The notes beneath the pieces are model-generated. The model worked only from the letters and a program-made list of their open reading frames with translations, was not told the DNA's origin and ran no database searches. A stretch of 64,000 nt of DNA from Limnoperna fortunei. Lineage: Eukaryota; Mollusca; Bivalvia; Mytilida; Modiolidae. This document shows, piece after piece, positions 52,146-64,000 of the stretch; position 1 is the first letter of the stretch, and each line of letters begins with the position of its first letter. A program made the translations under genes and the position numbers. The stretch covers positions 46,440,980 to 46,504,979 of the forward strand of contig OX104113.1 of NCBI GenBank assembly GCA_944474755.1. Direction: 5' to 3'.

Positions 52146-52622
52146 CTCACAAGTCAGGGGTTCTGTGTCCACATGTGTCCACGAAACCCTGAAAAACTTA
52201 GCTAGGAAATTCCCGGGCTAGAAGTCACTATTTTGATTGGCTACATCATAACTGAATGTAGCCAATCAAAAGCTCGCTTTCATTCACTTGGTTTTGGGGA
52301 TATCCCGATGTCGATTGTAAGTAAACCAAACGGATCATAACCATGTGAAATTCAGTGTATTTTGTACAGTAGTGTTAATAGTCTGTTATTACCGTGATAT
52401 TTATTAGTTTCGTTACGTTTTCTTCCCACTCAAGAATGAGTAAGAATGACTACTGCCAAACACTTGCTTCTTTCTAGCAATTTCTTTAGTTGATATTTTG
52501 AAGGTTTGACGTCATATGAAAATCTTCTAGTCCGGGAATTTCCTAGGTTTCGTGGTCACATGTTGACACAGAAACCCTGACTTGTGAGACACGTGTGGAC
52601 ACAGAAACTCTGACTTGTGAAG
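52146..52622. mobile_element. Foldback element with ~75-bp inverted ends
   Basis: Left end ctcacaagtcaggggttctg ... ttcccgggctag; right end ctagtccgggaatttcctag ... cttgtgag, followed by a second partial copy of the right end (to 52622). An inner palindrome lies near 52235-52270 (tgattggctacat / atgtagccaatca). Confidence 0.75.
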
Positions 52623-53039
52623 ATGCCGAGTGACACACTAAAATACCATATGGAAACATGGCATTAGATGTGATCTAAAAACAGCGAGAAAGCGGGTTAT
52701 TAATAAAGGATAACTTGTTAGTGTACATGATGGTCTAATAGAGTCATTACTGACAGTTACAAAAATTTGAAATACTATATAAGTTTTCCACAAACGTTAA
52801 ATAATATGGAAGGCGGGTTCTTTAACATAGAATATTTGTGAAAAACTTTACTAATCTAATTATTGTGCATTTGCGTATTTTGGTTACGTATTTCTTTTCC
52901 GTGTTGATATGATGTAAGTATATCTTCTCATTTTCCTTCACTATCTCTCATTACCAAATGAATTAGTATTATCTGGTGAAGACAAAGGTCAAGCTTGCTA
53001 AGGTCTCGGTTGGTTAAATTTTGTTTCTCGTTTTGACTA

Positions 53040-53190
53040 CTCACAGCAGACAGAGCGTGTTCGACTCAAATCTTAATTGACAAGGCTTGAAGGTCTGGGG
53101 TTTTCACCAGGTACTTCTGCTTCCAGACCATTGACGACTCCATGCTATAGCTGAAAATTGCTGAAAGTGGTGTTAAACACAATCATTGTG
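53040..53190 (+). mobile_element. tRNA-derived SINE copy, plus strand
   Basis: Reverse orientation to most copies: ccatgctatagctgaaaatt, gctgaaagtggtgttaaaca; degraded head with gtgttcgactcaaatc as B box. It lies 0.45 kb before the cyclophilin start. Confidence 0.65.
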
Positions 53191-53642
53191 ACTACCTAAA
53201 ACACGTGACCTAAATATTGCTAGCTGTACGTTAAATATCCATACAATAAATAAGTCTTTTTTCCCTAGTAGCAGGATGTATCTGATGGTATTTGTGAATT
53301 TATTACTTCATGATTGACTAAATAGTTAGCAATTATTTATATATTGTCGATTTATATGGGTACACCTGTTATTGACTTACGAAAAAGGCAAATTTTCAAA
53401 CACATGTTGCACTACACTTTATTTCTTAACACAAATAGTTGTAATTATCAAGGTTAAATAGTGTGTCTTTAAGTTATATTATAATTTTGAATTTACCCGC
53501 GTTTTTCTGGCCGGAAAGTAGCACTTATTGAGAAATGTAAACCAGAATCACGATTATCAAGTGCATCGCCACGTTGCAAAGATCTGCGTGGTAGGGTATC
53601 AAATATCTTCATACGCTGAGGTTCTGTAGACAAAGAAGGAAA

Positions 53643-53699
53643 ATGGCTCCATGTATTCAGTTCGTTTTACAAACTCTGGCGTTAGTGACTTTTACATGG
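53643..53699 (+). CDS. Cyclophilin exon 1: signal peptide
   Basis: The ATG is at 53643 in the context aaaATGG. It encodes [19 protein letters not shown], a hydrophobic signal peptide, and ends in phase 0 at the donor gtaagta. The small leader exon is typical of secreted cyclophilins. Confidence 0.9.
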
Positions 53700-56600
53700 G
53701 TAAGTATATTCTGTATCTCGCATGCTACTTTAAATTGTGTGATAATCTATTAAATGGTATTAGTTTGAATTTAGCAATTTAAATAAATATAAGCAACGCT
53801 TTTGTTTTTGTGTAACACACTAAATATACTTCAAGTTGATAATAAAAGTACAAGATAATGTTGTGAATATATTGTAGTAAAATAATCACGATGAAAATTG
53901 AAATTCTTGTATTTATGTTTTGTTTTCATTTCCAAAGCTGAAACAAATGATAAATTTCGAGAGTATCGAAACATGTATATAAATACTGCCACGTTAACAA
54001 AAAATACCAAAAATGTTTCCGTGTCGAATATTTTGTTGAAAGAAACGGGGGTAGTAATTAACTTATATATTATTTTCTCAGAGGTAATTTTTGTGTGTTT
54101 AATTTGATTCTTGAAAAGGTCATGACTAATAAAATTAATAAACACAAGATTCCAAGTTACTAAAACGTGGTACCAGCAGGAGATTCGAAATATGATATTT
54201 TAATGGAGATGATAAGATGATATCATCGTAAGTTTGTATGGTGTCATACAGTGTTTAGTATTACATGAAATATACGAATTAGGTATAATATAAGAAGGAT
54301 TTGTGTATGGTTAATTCCACCTTATATACAAATGCTGGATTTTAATTCGGCAAGAGCTGTGATATTTTTCTGCAAATATTATGACTTTTAACTGTTTTTC
54401 TTTTACGCCATGGTATACTTTTCCGGTCATTTACGGTGCAGCGGTATATGTTAAATATATAAGCCTTAAAAATGCGATCAAATTAACATTGATATCAGAG
54501 ATTGGCATCAGTAGACAGATCAAATTGTCGATACAAAAACCATCACAATAAAAAAAAATATCTAAAATTCTAATACAGACTTTGCAGACTAAAGGATGTT
54601 AAAACTAAAATCATATGGATCTGCATTTCCAAAATATTTATAACAACTGTGTAAGGGTTTTCATTAAAAAACTCCAGAGTACGGGTAACAATAAGTATAG
54701 GAAATCTCACACTCTATACTGTTTTTTTAGACAAAAGGGACAATATTCTGTGGAATTAAAGAAATATACCATGCTAGTGAGTGGAATTTGCCAAAAAATA
54801 CCACTGACTAGCATGTCTATAAAACGTTGCTTATTGAATGCAATAATTTAAGAGCCACAGAAATATAATTATTTGAACCTGTTTTAAATAAGCCTAATAG
54901 TTGTTGTGTAAACAAGTTACTTCAAAAAGTGTGCATGATAAGGGCCAGAAATTTGTGAACTTTTGTTTTAGTTTGGAATTGGATGTCCTATAATACACAT
55001 GTAAGTATGCAAGAGTCGATAGATTTGTTCTTCAAAGGAAATATAACATAACCAACAAAATACTGATTTGTATAGGAATTTTGGGCTATTTTTATTTCAG
55101 TTCTTCGTTTGTGCCAACTTCAGTCAATTGACGAGGTTCTTGTTTGTTTTTTGTTACAGATTTTCATGACATTATACATTATAGGCAGGAAATTTGACGG
55201 TTACAAAGAAGGCTTTCTTTGACATTTCTATCGGAGGTAAGCCAGCAGGAAGAATTGTATTTGGACTATTCGGACAAACTGCACCAAAGACCTCCGAAAA
55301 TTTTGCTCAATTATCAGCACACACAAATGGGTTTGGATACAAAGGCAGCAAATTCCACCGTGTAATTGACAAATTTATGATTCAAGGTAAAACATTGTAC
55401 ATTATCGCTGGGTCAACAGTCTCAATCCCTCCGGTAAACGAAGCTCAAGATATACCTCATCTGGGACTAGTATAACTAACATTGATTTATAAGTTCCTGA
55501 CCTCATTTTTCTGAAATATAAGAATAAATATCACAGTCATGTGGTAAAGTTGGGAAAAACTGTTCATATTATTTATACAAAATGCCATAAAATTTAATAT
55601 ATTTAATATAGATTTATACTACCATATCAGATTTTTTTTAAATATAAAGAACAAACGAAAAACGTGTAGTTTTTGGCAAGGGAAGTAATTCTCGCAAATA
55701 TTACTTATTTACGTTTTTTCGAATAGTTACGAATTCACAATAATACAACTCCTAGACACCTCCCCCTTATCTCGCCACGAAATGTATATCAATTCCTTAC
55801 ACTGTAACAGAATCCTATAAATCAATTAGTTATACTAGTCCCAGGTCGTTATACACTTTCAGTAAAGAATTATTTTACATATTTCTAATTTGAGTCAATC
55901 ATTCATATTAAAAAGTGACTAATACTTATATTTGTATCAAAGTTAAGTTGTAGAGATTGGATATTAATGAGGGTATTACTGTATTACATATAGATTTTTT
56001 ATTATGGATGCATTTTGGTACTAAATTGCAAAGCTTATGTGTATTGATCAGATCTTAAATACCAACAAACAGATGTTGCTGCAAAACCAATTATTGAAAC
56101 AAAATGTCAGATTTTCAATCTCCCATTTATCATCCTTTTTCCATGTCTTTGAATTTTTTGTCCGAGTTATTAAAAGAATGCGATATCGTAAATTACGACT
56201 GATCATTTTCCACTTATTTTCTTCCTAAAGCTGGTATTTTAATGACGTAAAGGTTACGTACAAATTGCTAAACATAATTAAAGATCTACTGCATCGGATT
56301 TAGATTTGATATCTGTCTAATATCCTACCTTACATACAGTATGTTGTGTATAATAGGAAGGTGACACTTTTGATTTTCAACAACAATTGTACGGGTCGTT
56401 TGTAAGCTCTCAAGATGTTAACATCGAATGACATTTTTCGTTTTAGGTGGAGATATTGAAAAAGGCGATGGAATGGGTACAAAAAATATCTATGGTCATG
56501 CCTTTGATGACGAGAACTTTATAGTGGACCATCATGGGGCAGGATGGTTGAGTATGGCTAATGCTGGTGTGTATATTACATGAAAAAGTACCTATATAGG

Positions 56601-57157
56601 ACTTCTTTGGTAACCTCGATGAGTATTTAGTTTTGCTCTTGGTTGTACTATAACGTGGTGTAGTGCATATATATATATTTGATCACTGTTTTCTTCATGT
56701 TCACTCGACTTTCTGGAAAATATATTAGATCACTAATGTTTTCTTAACTGTTTCTTTATGTTGCTCACTTGACTTACAAATAATAACCATCTATAGGGCA
56801 GATCTAGATTGAGTGGGGCGAGTCGTTACTAAATATGGAGCGAGTCGTTATTAATATGGGGCGAATCGTTATATTACGTATAGACTTGTTATGTTACATT
56901 TTTAAAACTTTTGTTATTTAATAGGACCTAATACAAATGGATGCCAGTTCTTCATTACAACTGTAAAAACTGCCTGGTTGAACGGAAAACATACGGTGTT
57001 CGGGAAAGTCCTGGAAGGCATGAACGTGGTCAACAAGATAGAAAAAGTGAAGACTACAGACAAAGATCGTCCACTGATGGACGTTGTCATCGAAGACAGT
57101 GGCATAATAAATGTGGATAAACCGTTTGATGTGGACACGTCTGATGCTAAAGATTAA
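53643..57157 (+). CDS. Secreted cyclophilin B-type peptidyl-prolyl cis-trans isomerase, 4 exons
   Basis: The four exons give 203 residues. A 19-residue signal peptide fills exon 1; the cyclophilin domain spans about 25-187. All cyclophilin A active-site positions are kept with a constant offset of 23: R78, F83, M84, Q86, A124, N125, Q134, F136, W144, L145, H149. This family catalyses proline isomerisation; with a signal peptide it acts in the ER or secretory pathway, like vertebrate PPIB/PPIC. The tail after the domain is acidic (DVDTSDAKD) and lacks a KDEL-type signal. Two residues differ from common usage: Trp120 in the GILSMANAG strand and Cys133 in NGSQFF. It is complete and intact, and divergent from the TSP1-cadherin gene. 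Confidence 0.95.
55185..55386 (+). CDS. Cyclophilin exon 2
   Basis: The acceptor is acattatag; using the cag four bases further would shift the frame into a stop, so the start at 55185 is decided by phase. It encodes [18 protein letters not shown] through [11 protein letters not shown], with catalytic Arg78, Phe83, Met84 and Gln86. It ends in phase 1 at gtaaaa. Length 202 bases. Confidence 0.95.
56447..56566 (+). CDS. Cyclophilin exon 3
   Basis: The acceptor is cgttttag. It encodes [23 protein letters not shown] and WLSMANAG, including the Ala124-Asn125 pair of the active site. It leaves in phase 1 at gtgtgt. Length 120 bases. Confidence 0.95.
56925..57157 (+). CDS. Cyclophilin exon 4 and stop
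   Basis: The acceptor is tttaatag. It encodes [28 protein letters not shown] and the acidic tail, then TAA at 57155-57157. It contains catalytic Gln134, Phe136, Trp144, Leu145 and His149. Length 233 bases. Confidence 0.95.
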
Positions 57158-57226
57158 CGAATCAATGTCGTCTGCTTGTGCACTGAATGTTCTTGTATAT
57201 TCATCGCTTCTTTAAAGTTGTATTTC

Positions 57227-57232
57227 AATAAA
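57227..57232 (+). terminator. Polyadenylation signal of the cyclophilin gene
   Basis: AATAAA lies 70 bases after the stop codon, in the expected place for a short 3' UTR. The cleavage site cannot be fixed. Confidence 0.75.
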
Positions 57233-58911
57233 AAATACAGATTTGGTTAATATGCTGAAAGAATTATTAAGTTAACTATAATTCTATTAAATGATACCAA
57301 AAGAAAATTATCTTGCCAACACAATATTTTGACTTTTAGAAATTAGACATTGTTATATGAAGATTTATCTCCCCTTTTTAATCTGTACTTATTCTGTGAA
57401 AAACGTTAATTTATTGTATCCTCCGTCCCAAGGAATTAATCACCAAGTTTTGTTAGTGCTCTTTTTGATTACTAAGCAACACTCAGGACTGTGCGTTGTA
57501 CGTTTCAAGATGAAACATCATTTTACATCTTATTTGGTCTTTCAAGAAAACATGACAGAAAGTAGCATTTTATATAAATAATAAACATTTACATATCCAT
57601 GTATTTTTTATATGTTGATGTTTATGAATTTTTAATAAATCATTAAAACGATGACACTTATTTTATTTTGTTGCATGAACTTTAGATGTGCAAAATTGAC
57701 TGTGTTCTTTTAATAGACAGTACCTGAATAGCTTTGAGCGTCCTACATACGTATCTTTTGCGCATACAGAACAATATACATAACCGTACATTATCAGAAA
57801 AAATATTATTTGTAGGAGCCTTAAAGAAGTAAGACAGAAGACTGGCACAATCGTTTATTTTCACATTATGCTATATAGCTGTTGTATTGACAACTTTTTT
57901 CGTATTTGACCTGATTACAACTGGTTAAACAGTCTTCATAGTGTTTCGATCGACAACTATGGCCAGTTCAAAACTATACGGTAAGCTGGATGATTACACA
58001 ATTAAATTCAACATTTTTTTAGTAATATTCCTGCAGCACTCGATGCGACATTTCCGAGCCTATAGTAATTTTGTTGACAGAGAATAGTTGCTAACAGAAA
58101 AGCTGATAAAAAACAAGAATTTGGGGGTGACAGACTGGGGTATCTGTCACACAGGTGGTGACGGGTATTACCGGTCAACGTATTGGTGTTTCCAGCCGTT
58201 TGTGACCTCACAACCTATTTGGACCATGAGTAACATGATAGGTGTCACTTGTGAAGCAGGATTTGCTTACCTTTCAAGAGCACCCGACATGGCACCTTTG
58301 TTTAGAATGGTTTGTTTTCACTGTCGTAAAGAGAGTGATCATATTCTGACTCAGACCCCATGACTTGGTAGGATGATTCTGACTAATATACATACAAAAA
58401 CTCATTGGCTATTATGGAAGCAAGACTCTTGGTTGGAAAACATAACCACCATAAATGACAAGTATGGTACATCATATCATGCAGAGTGGGATATAACAAA
58501 GTAGGAGTTATCCCCACCTAGAACTAAATACAACTGTAAAACCAACGATGAATTAATTATTAGTTAGTTATAAGAATTGGCTATGCTTAGATTGGCGAAG
58601 TCTCGGAGGATAAAACAATGTTACAAAACAGTAAAGAATGATATATCTACATCTAAAATAGATAGTGTCTGTAGCCCATTTTTGACACCTGTGAGTAAAT
58701 GTTACTTTTTGTGAGAGAGGTTTTGTTGAATACTTAGTTGACGCTGTTATATAGCGTTGCTCGTATATGTGCCGTTTGGTATCCAGTATAGAAAAGGACA
58801 GTGCGATTCACAGGCGTTGGTTAAAAAGCTAAAGGACTGTTTTACTGATTCCCGATTGTTAAAGATATTTTTCAGAGCGTGGTAGGAATGTAGATAGACA
58901 GAACATTTATT
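57233..58911. other. Intergenic stretch without recognised genes
   Basis: Short open frames occur on both strands but show no domain, no splice-linked partner and no conserved motif that I can recognise. An ATG at 57959 followed by a good donor (acg|gtaagc) might be a leader exon, but no second exon was found. Confidence 0.5.
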
Positions 58912-61110
58912 TTAAGTCGGATATATAAAATTACAAACATAAGCTCTGTAGAGCTTTTATGCCAACTATACAATAACATATACAACATGTCACATATACA
59001 ACAGAATATACATGCATTAAGACATAAGACATAAGCATCATATGAGACACATTACTACAAGCACAATGGTTAATACATAGCACAGACATAGCAAGAATGT
59101 ATAAGCATAAAAACATGGTATGCAAACTAAGAAAGAACTAAAACTAAAAGTAAGAAAGCACTAGATCAAATAAACCAAGCATATTTAACTGAAAACAAAC
59201 TAAATTGAAGTATTGTTTAAAAACTCAAACTAAAAGTAAGAAAGCACAAATAAACCAAGCATATTTAAATGAAAACAAACTAAATTGAAGCATTTTTTTA
59301 AACTCACTAAGATCTGCAGGAGCTACATCTGCATGAGTTACCGTACCAGTTGTTAAGTAGACTGGTAAACTGGCTTAGGCTGGTCTGTGCGCGAATCGCA
59401 TTTGGCAGCTCATTCCAGAGTGTGGCCCCAGCATATCTCAGTGAGTGTAGCCCAAAACTTGTGGTCCTTACATGAGGAACCTCTACAGTATTAACATTTC
59501 TAACAGAATAAGAAGTATTTTTAAATTTAATTAAATCATTAAGGTATGAAGGTGACTGTTTGTACACAATTTTAAAAACCTCAGTAGCCATTGTACGTAA
59601 TCTTCTAATTTTAAGAGTAGGTAAACCAGATTTAATTAATAGATTTTCATATGAACTACAGTAATCTTCATAAATAAACCTCAATGCACGTTCCTGTATT
59701 TTTTCCATTTTATTAGCATTACTCTCCCCACAAAAGTGCCAAACAACAGGACAGTAATTAAAATTAGACATAATAAAAGAATAATAAATAGTTAGCCTCC
59801 CCAATTTAGTTAAATATTTTCAAACCCTTTTTAGAACATTTAACTGCCAGGAAGCTTTTTTTACAAATTTCACAGATATGTGTCAAATTTAAGTTCATAG
59901 TCTATTGTCAGACCTAGGAGCTTGACCTGGTCTTCACAAGTAATTTCATTCCCATCCAAATTAAATTTTAGGTTCCCACTTTAAGTCTTTTTCCCAATGG
60001 CCTGAAATTTGTCTGGAATAGCCTTCATCTGATTGTCGTCAAACCAATAAATCAAAATTGTACTTCCTTTTTCCAGAGTTTTGACTAATCCGTCCAAGTC
60101 TTCTCCTGTGTGTGACAATGCGTTATCATCAGCATAGTTATACAAAGTGCTTTCTTTTACAAAGTTAAAAATGTCATTAATAAAAATATTTAAAAGTATT
60201 GGCCCCAGTATTGAGCCCTGGGGACACCTTTATAAATGTTTTTCCAAGTGCTAAAATATGTACCAAGCTTTACACATTGTTTTCGATCTGACAGATAACT
60301 AGAAATTAAGTTTAATGCTTTGTCAGGTAAACCATACGCTTTTAGTTTTAACAGCAATAGGCCATGTGGCAGGCAGCCGAAGGCCTTCGAGAGGTCCATA
60401 AGCACAGCAGCCACAAAGAGGTTCTCGTCAATTGCCCGCTTCCGATCCTTACTACCTACAGCAACGCAGTGTAACATCCATAGCCAGGTCTAAAAGCTGA
60501 CAGTGACGGATGAAATATGTCCTAAAAAAATTTATCAGCTGCTGGTATATGGCCCTCTCGAAGAACTTGGTCACCACCCGTAGAATACTGACTGGTCTAT
60601 AATTGCCAACCTCCAGTTGGCTGTTCTTTTTATGAAGGGGCACTACCTGTGCCTCTTTTAATTTATTAGGAAATGAGGCCTCTTCAATACACTTATTAAT
60701 AATTTTAGTAACTTGCTCTACAATTGCTGGCTTTGCTAATTTTAAAATGTAAACAGATAGCCCATCTCTGCCAGTAGCTTTATTAACACTGATTTTATTA
60801 ATTTGTTTCTCTACAAAATCTGAATCTATGTTACTAAAAGAAAAACTACTTTCAGATTTACAGTTTTCAAAAGTATTCCTAATACTTGGATGGTTCTGGT
60901 CTACGTCACAGCTATTACTACCAATATCTCTTGCTACATTAACAAAACAGTCATTAAAATTTTCAGCCACCTTAGTTTGATCATTTATAATAAGTATTAT
61001 CACATGTATAGTACAATGTTATTTTCAAAATGGCTACCTTTGTTCGTTATAAAAGATTTCATTGTTGGCCAGAAATCTTTTTGTTTTTGTTTTTGTAATT
61101 GGGCTACCAA
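58912..61110 (-). mobile_element. 5'-truncated, frameshifted non-LTR retrotransposon
   Basis: It is read right to left. About 61110-61003 gives KDFWPTMKSFITNKGSHF; the RT follows, then a C-terminal region, a 3' UTR with a ~73-bp tandem duplication (59150-59305) and a hairpin aagctctacagagctt (58948-58963). The endonuclease is absent. Clade: Jockey/CR1-type by general look, not proven. Confidence 0.85.
59307..61003 (-). pseudogene. Reverse transcriptase remnant of the non-LTR element
   Basis: Three main open pieces. 61003-60452 holds NKATGRDGL and GNYRPVSIL. 60477-60190 holds MDLSKAFGCLPHG (second Asp of AFD lost) and GVPR. A shifted frame then gives GSILGPILLNIFIND and the catalytic YADD at about 60120-60140. 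59804-59307 holds NYCPVVWHFCGES and LPTLKIRRLR. At the GVPQGS motif one C is missing, which breaks the frame; another break lies near 60485, with AFRPGYGC in another frame. An in-frame stop follows AIGKKT. Inactive. Confidence 0.88.
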
Positions 61111-62359
61111 CGAGAACCATCAACACACGACTCCTTCAACAAACAGTTTATCTCCCTATATTTTCATGCAAATACAATATTGTTAGGGACCGTGCTTACT
61201 GGAACATAATTTACATAAGTAATGTTTAGGCTACAAATAGTGCTAGATCACCAAGGGCCAAGGGTCTTTGATGATTGATATCGAGTTAATGTTTTAGGCT
61301 TAATATCATTTATAAAACATTTCTTCCAATCCAATTAGTTTAGTTGAAACCTTAGTTTGTCAGAATCATTTTGAGGGTTTCTAGCTCCGAAATGTAAACT
61401 TATGGCTCGTGGCTGTAGTTATTATCAATGAGTATAATGTAAACAATTTCCCGTGGTGCCAAATTTGTCTTTGTTGTTTTAACTAATAATAAGTAATTTT
61501 GGGTAAATTACTAATTACATGACTATCTAAATAAGGTTTATTGTAACATACAATTTGCCTTCTGAAACAACAGGGCACCTAAGCATTCAAGGTCCCTAGT
61601 CGTTATACTACTAAATTTGCTTCCGAAGTAGGCCATTTACCAACAGTAGAAAAGTAGGTCCCTACTAAATTTAATTTGAAAACTGTCTACCAAAATATAT
61701 GTCGACCGCTACTAAAAGTATATACTGAATCGTGTTAAAATGAACGACTTCGCTCCACTGTTTTCGCTGCATGAATGTTGAATGCTGTCGAATAAAAATA
61801 GGTTCAAAAACGATACACACCAGTGTCGAAAAAATTATTTCAAGAAAAATATTGCCGTTGGCACACTCTGGTTAGGAATCCAATCACAATCAAAGGCTGA
61901 AATAAAGTGCTTGTTAAGCTTTTTGCAACAATTGTCGGAAAAATATCGCTAATCGTGCTACCATTTTGTCACCTAGTCTAGAAGATTATGCAACGATAAA
62001 AATGACGGTGTTTCTTGTCAACAATTTAGACAAAGACTAACCAACGAATGGCCTTAGTCAATATAAATAAATGACGTAAACAAGTCATAACATATTGATC
62101 TTAATGTTTCTCACTCTAACTTAACCCAAAATAGTTGCTTCCCAGTCCGCCTGCCGCGGACGTGCCGTGCTGTTACTTGGCTTTCCTAAAATATTCCAAC
62201 AAGATGTAATCAAAATTACCAAGGTAACAAATTCATTACGCCATAAGCGTTTCCGTAAGACTCATCAGTGGCGTTTAACTCTAAATGCTTAAAGTAATTT
62301 TTCATTTGGCGATGGAATAATATAAGTCCACTGGGATATATATATTGGACAGCTTTTTA
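61111..62359. other. Stretch between the two LINE remnants
   Basis: AT-rich, with many stops in all frames. No gene, TIR pair or tandem array was seen. Confidence 0.5.
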
Positions 62360-62871
62360 AATTGTCTTTTAATTATGAGATTTAATTCTTGAATATTCAG
62401 AATTTATGGAAGTGAAATCTTCAGAATTCAAGTTAAGTTCTTTAAAAATATTTGTAATAAATGTATACCGTGAATAATTACCATCCTCAAGAAATGATTT
62501 TATTTACAAGATACGCTTCTTTTATTAAACGATTAGTGTTTAATGAATGTATTCTGGTAAAGTATAACAAGGCTTGAATTTTAATAAAACAACTGACAGT
62601 GAGACGTCCTTTTTCTGCAATGTTTCAGGCATTCCTTTTAAGTCCTAAGATAACTACAAAATCTGGTGTGATTTTTTTCAATAGATGAATTATCTACAGA
62701 TTTAGAAATAAAAACGATTGGTCTATTATTTGCTCCGTATTGGTGAATATATTCGTCCATATACCAAATTTCACTATTGTATATCAGTATTGGTCTGATC
62801 AATATATCAAATAATTTGCTTGAGAGTTCTACTGGAACATAATTAAAATTAGAGAAATTATAATTTATCAT
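62360..62871 (-). pseudogene. C-terminal fragment of a second non-LTR reverse transcriptase
   Basis: On the minus strand: ELSSKLFDILIRPILIYNSE, IEKNHTRFCSYL, then frame breaks and stops, then RIHSLNTNRLIKEAYLVNK and GNYSRYTFITNIFKELNL. This is the pattern of the region after the RT palm in other LINEs. It is unrelated in sequence to the copy at 59 kb. Confidence 0.65.
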
Positions 62872-63791
62872 ATCAATCTATGGCCACCCACTCCAATTTC
62901 GTCCACACCCGAATTTCGGCGATTTCCCTTAATTAAGCATTGTAAACAATAAAGCCAATGCTAAATTACTGATAATATATCTTGCATTTATTTATCTAAA
63001 GAAACGACTCCTAAAAATGAAAAAAAACAAATATTGAACATTTTGATCAGATTGATATTTGTGGTGTTTTGAAAATTGGTAAGTTTGGTGGGGGGAGTAT
63101 TGATCACAGTTTTTTCTAGTTATATCTTAGCTTAATTAACACACTTTGTATTAGAAAAGATAAATTAAATAATAATTTTAAAATAAAAACAAGTATTAAT
63201 TTTAAAATGAAACCATCCTCAAAAGTCAGGTTTCCTAGTGAAAGTTCGCTCATTCAATGGGATAAAGATGCACGCGAAAGATGAAGGAGCGAACGTGGAT
63301 GCGATCAGAACATCTGACTTGAGAGAGTAAAATAAGCAGATATTGGGAAGAATTTTGTAGTTACAAGTGTTTTACTTGTAAAATCAAACAAAAAATTCAT
63401 AATGGTGACCGAAGGTAATTAAATATACAGGTTCACTATTCTGTTGGTTTTTCGGCATAAACCATCCTCCCAGTCAGTGGCTCCATGTTCGCTCAATTAT
63501 TGCTAGTATACTATTTCACTTAGCACATTAAAAACCAGTTAATTTTACAGAAAACACATATTCTACTATTTGAATTAAAACTCAAACACAAGTTTGCCAT
63601 TTACTTTTCAATATTTATTAATTTAATTTAATTTAATTTAATTTAGAACTTAAAATTTATATTTAAAAATATGTTTTATTTAGAAATCTAAGAATTTTTC
63701 CAATTGAAGCAATTTAAGCTGCAAAAAAAGTGACCGAAAATATTCCTTATAATTTAATTTCAACGATAATAATATAGGATTAAACACTGTT

Positions 63792-63910
63792 TTAGGAAAT
63801 TATCAATGTGTAAACTGCGGCGACTCACTCACAAACTAAATAAAGTCCGAAGGACTTTATGTCAAGTTTGTGAGGGAGTCGCCGGAGTTTACACATTGAT
63901 AATTTCCTAA
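63792..63910. mobile_element. Foldback hairpin element near right edge
   Basis: Arms ttaggaaattatcaatgtgt and aaactgcggcgactcactca face near-perfect complements ending aatttcctaa. An inner hairpin ataaagtcc-gaa-ggactttat sits at the apex. The stretch 62872-63791 before it is AT-rich and has no recognised feature. Confidence 0.82.
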
Positions 63911-64000
63911 CCTTATAATTCTGTGAAATAATAGTTGCGATTTTTAAAACAGCAAAAACAGTTACAGAAACCCATCTAGACCTCAAATTGTACCTAGGCC

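Larger units (their letters stand above)
50880..53642. other. Divergent intergenic region between the two genes
   Basis: It holds both 5' ends but no clear TATA box or CpG-rich core that I could defend. It contains a foldback element (52146-52622) and a SINE copy (about 53040-53190). No other coding was recognised. Confidence 0.6.

Noticed and set aside
55189..55193. Alternative cyclophilin exon 2 start after gcag at 55188
   Set aside because: It would shift the frame and meet TGA at the third codon.
58088..58363. 91-codon plus-strand frame after the cyclophilin gene
   Set aside because: No recognisable motif, no signal or splice partner; length is within what chance can give in this region.

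Overview
The window looks like an intron-rich, AT-rich stretch of a marine mollusc genome, most likely a bivalve. The reasons are spliceosomal introns with GT/AG borders, extracellular-matrix style multidomain coding, repeats with terminal hairpins, tRNA-derived SINEs and many short TIR elements. The species cannot be fixed from the sequence alone.

From 50,879 down to 436 the minus strand carries one very large gene. I reconstructed 29 exons whose splice phases all agree (5,784 coding bases, 1,928 codons); it runs off the left edge. The product starts with a signal peptide, then nine thrombospondin type 1 (TSP1) repeats (exons 1-5), an EGF-like and a sushi-like module (exons 6-7), and at least twelve cadherin-like (EC) repeats (exons 8-29). 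The cadherin part is built from three tandem copies of a seven-exon, four-repeat module. From EC2 on, cysteine-bearing and cysteine-free repeats alternate strictly. I do not recognise this architecture as a named family.

The introns of this gene are full of repeats. Most striking, three introns begin with minisatellites (46, 52 and 49 bp units) whose unit is the 3' end of the preceding exon plus its splice donor, so the real donor is followed by 7 to 25 decoy copies. A fourth exon has its acceptor duplicated. The largest intron (14,737-23,758) holds a 35-bp minisatellite split by a 4.6-kb TA-flanked element, which itself contains a 167-bp satellite. Other introns carry pogo/Tigger-like, hAT-like and foldback MITEs and SINEs.

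Upstream and divergent, at 53,643-57,157 on the plus strand, is a complete four-exon gene for a secreted cyclophilin B-type peptidyl-prolyl isomerase (203 residues) with all catalytic residues and a polyadenylation signal. The right end (58,912-64,000) holds a frameshifted, 5'-truncated non-LTR retrotransposon, a fragment of a second one, and a long hairpin; no host gene was recognised there.
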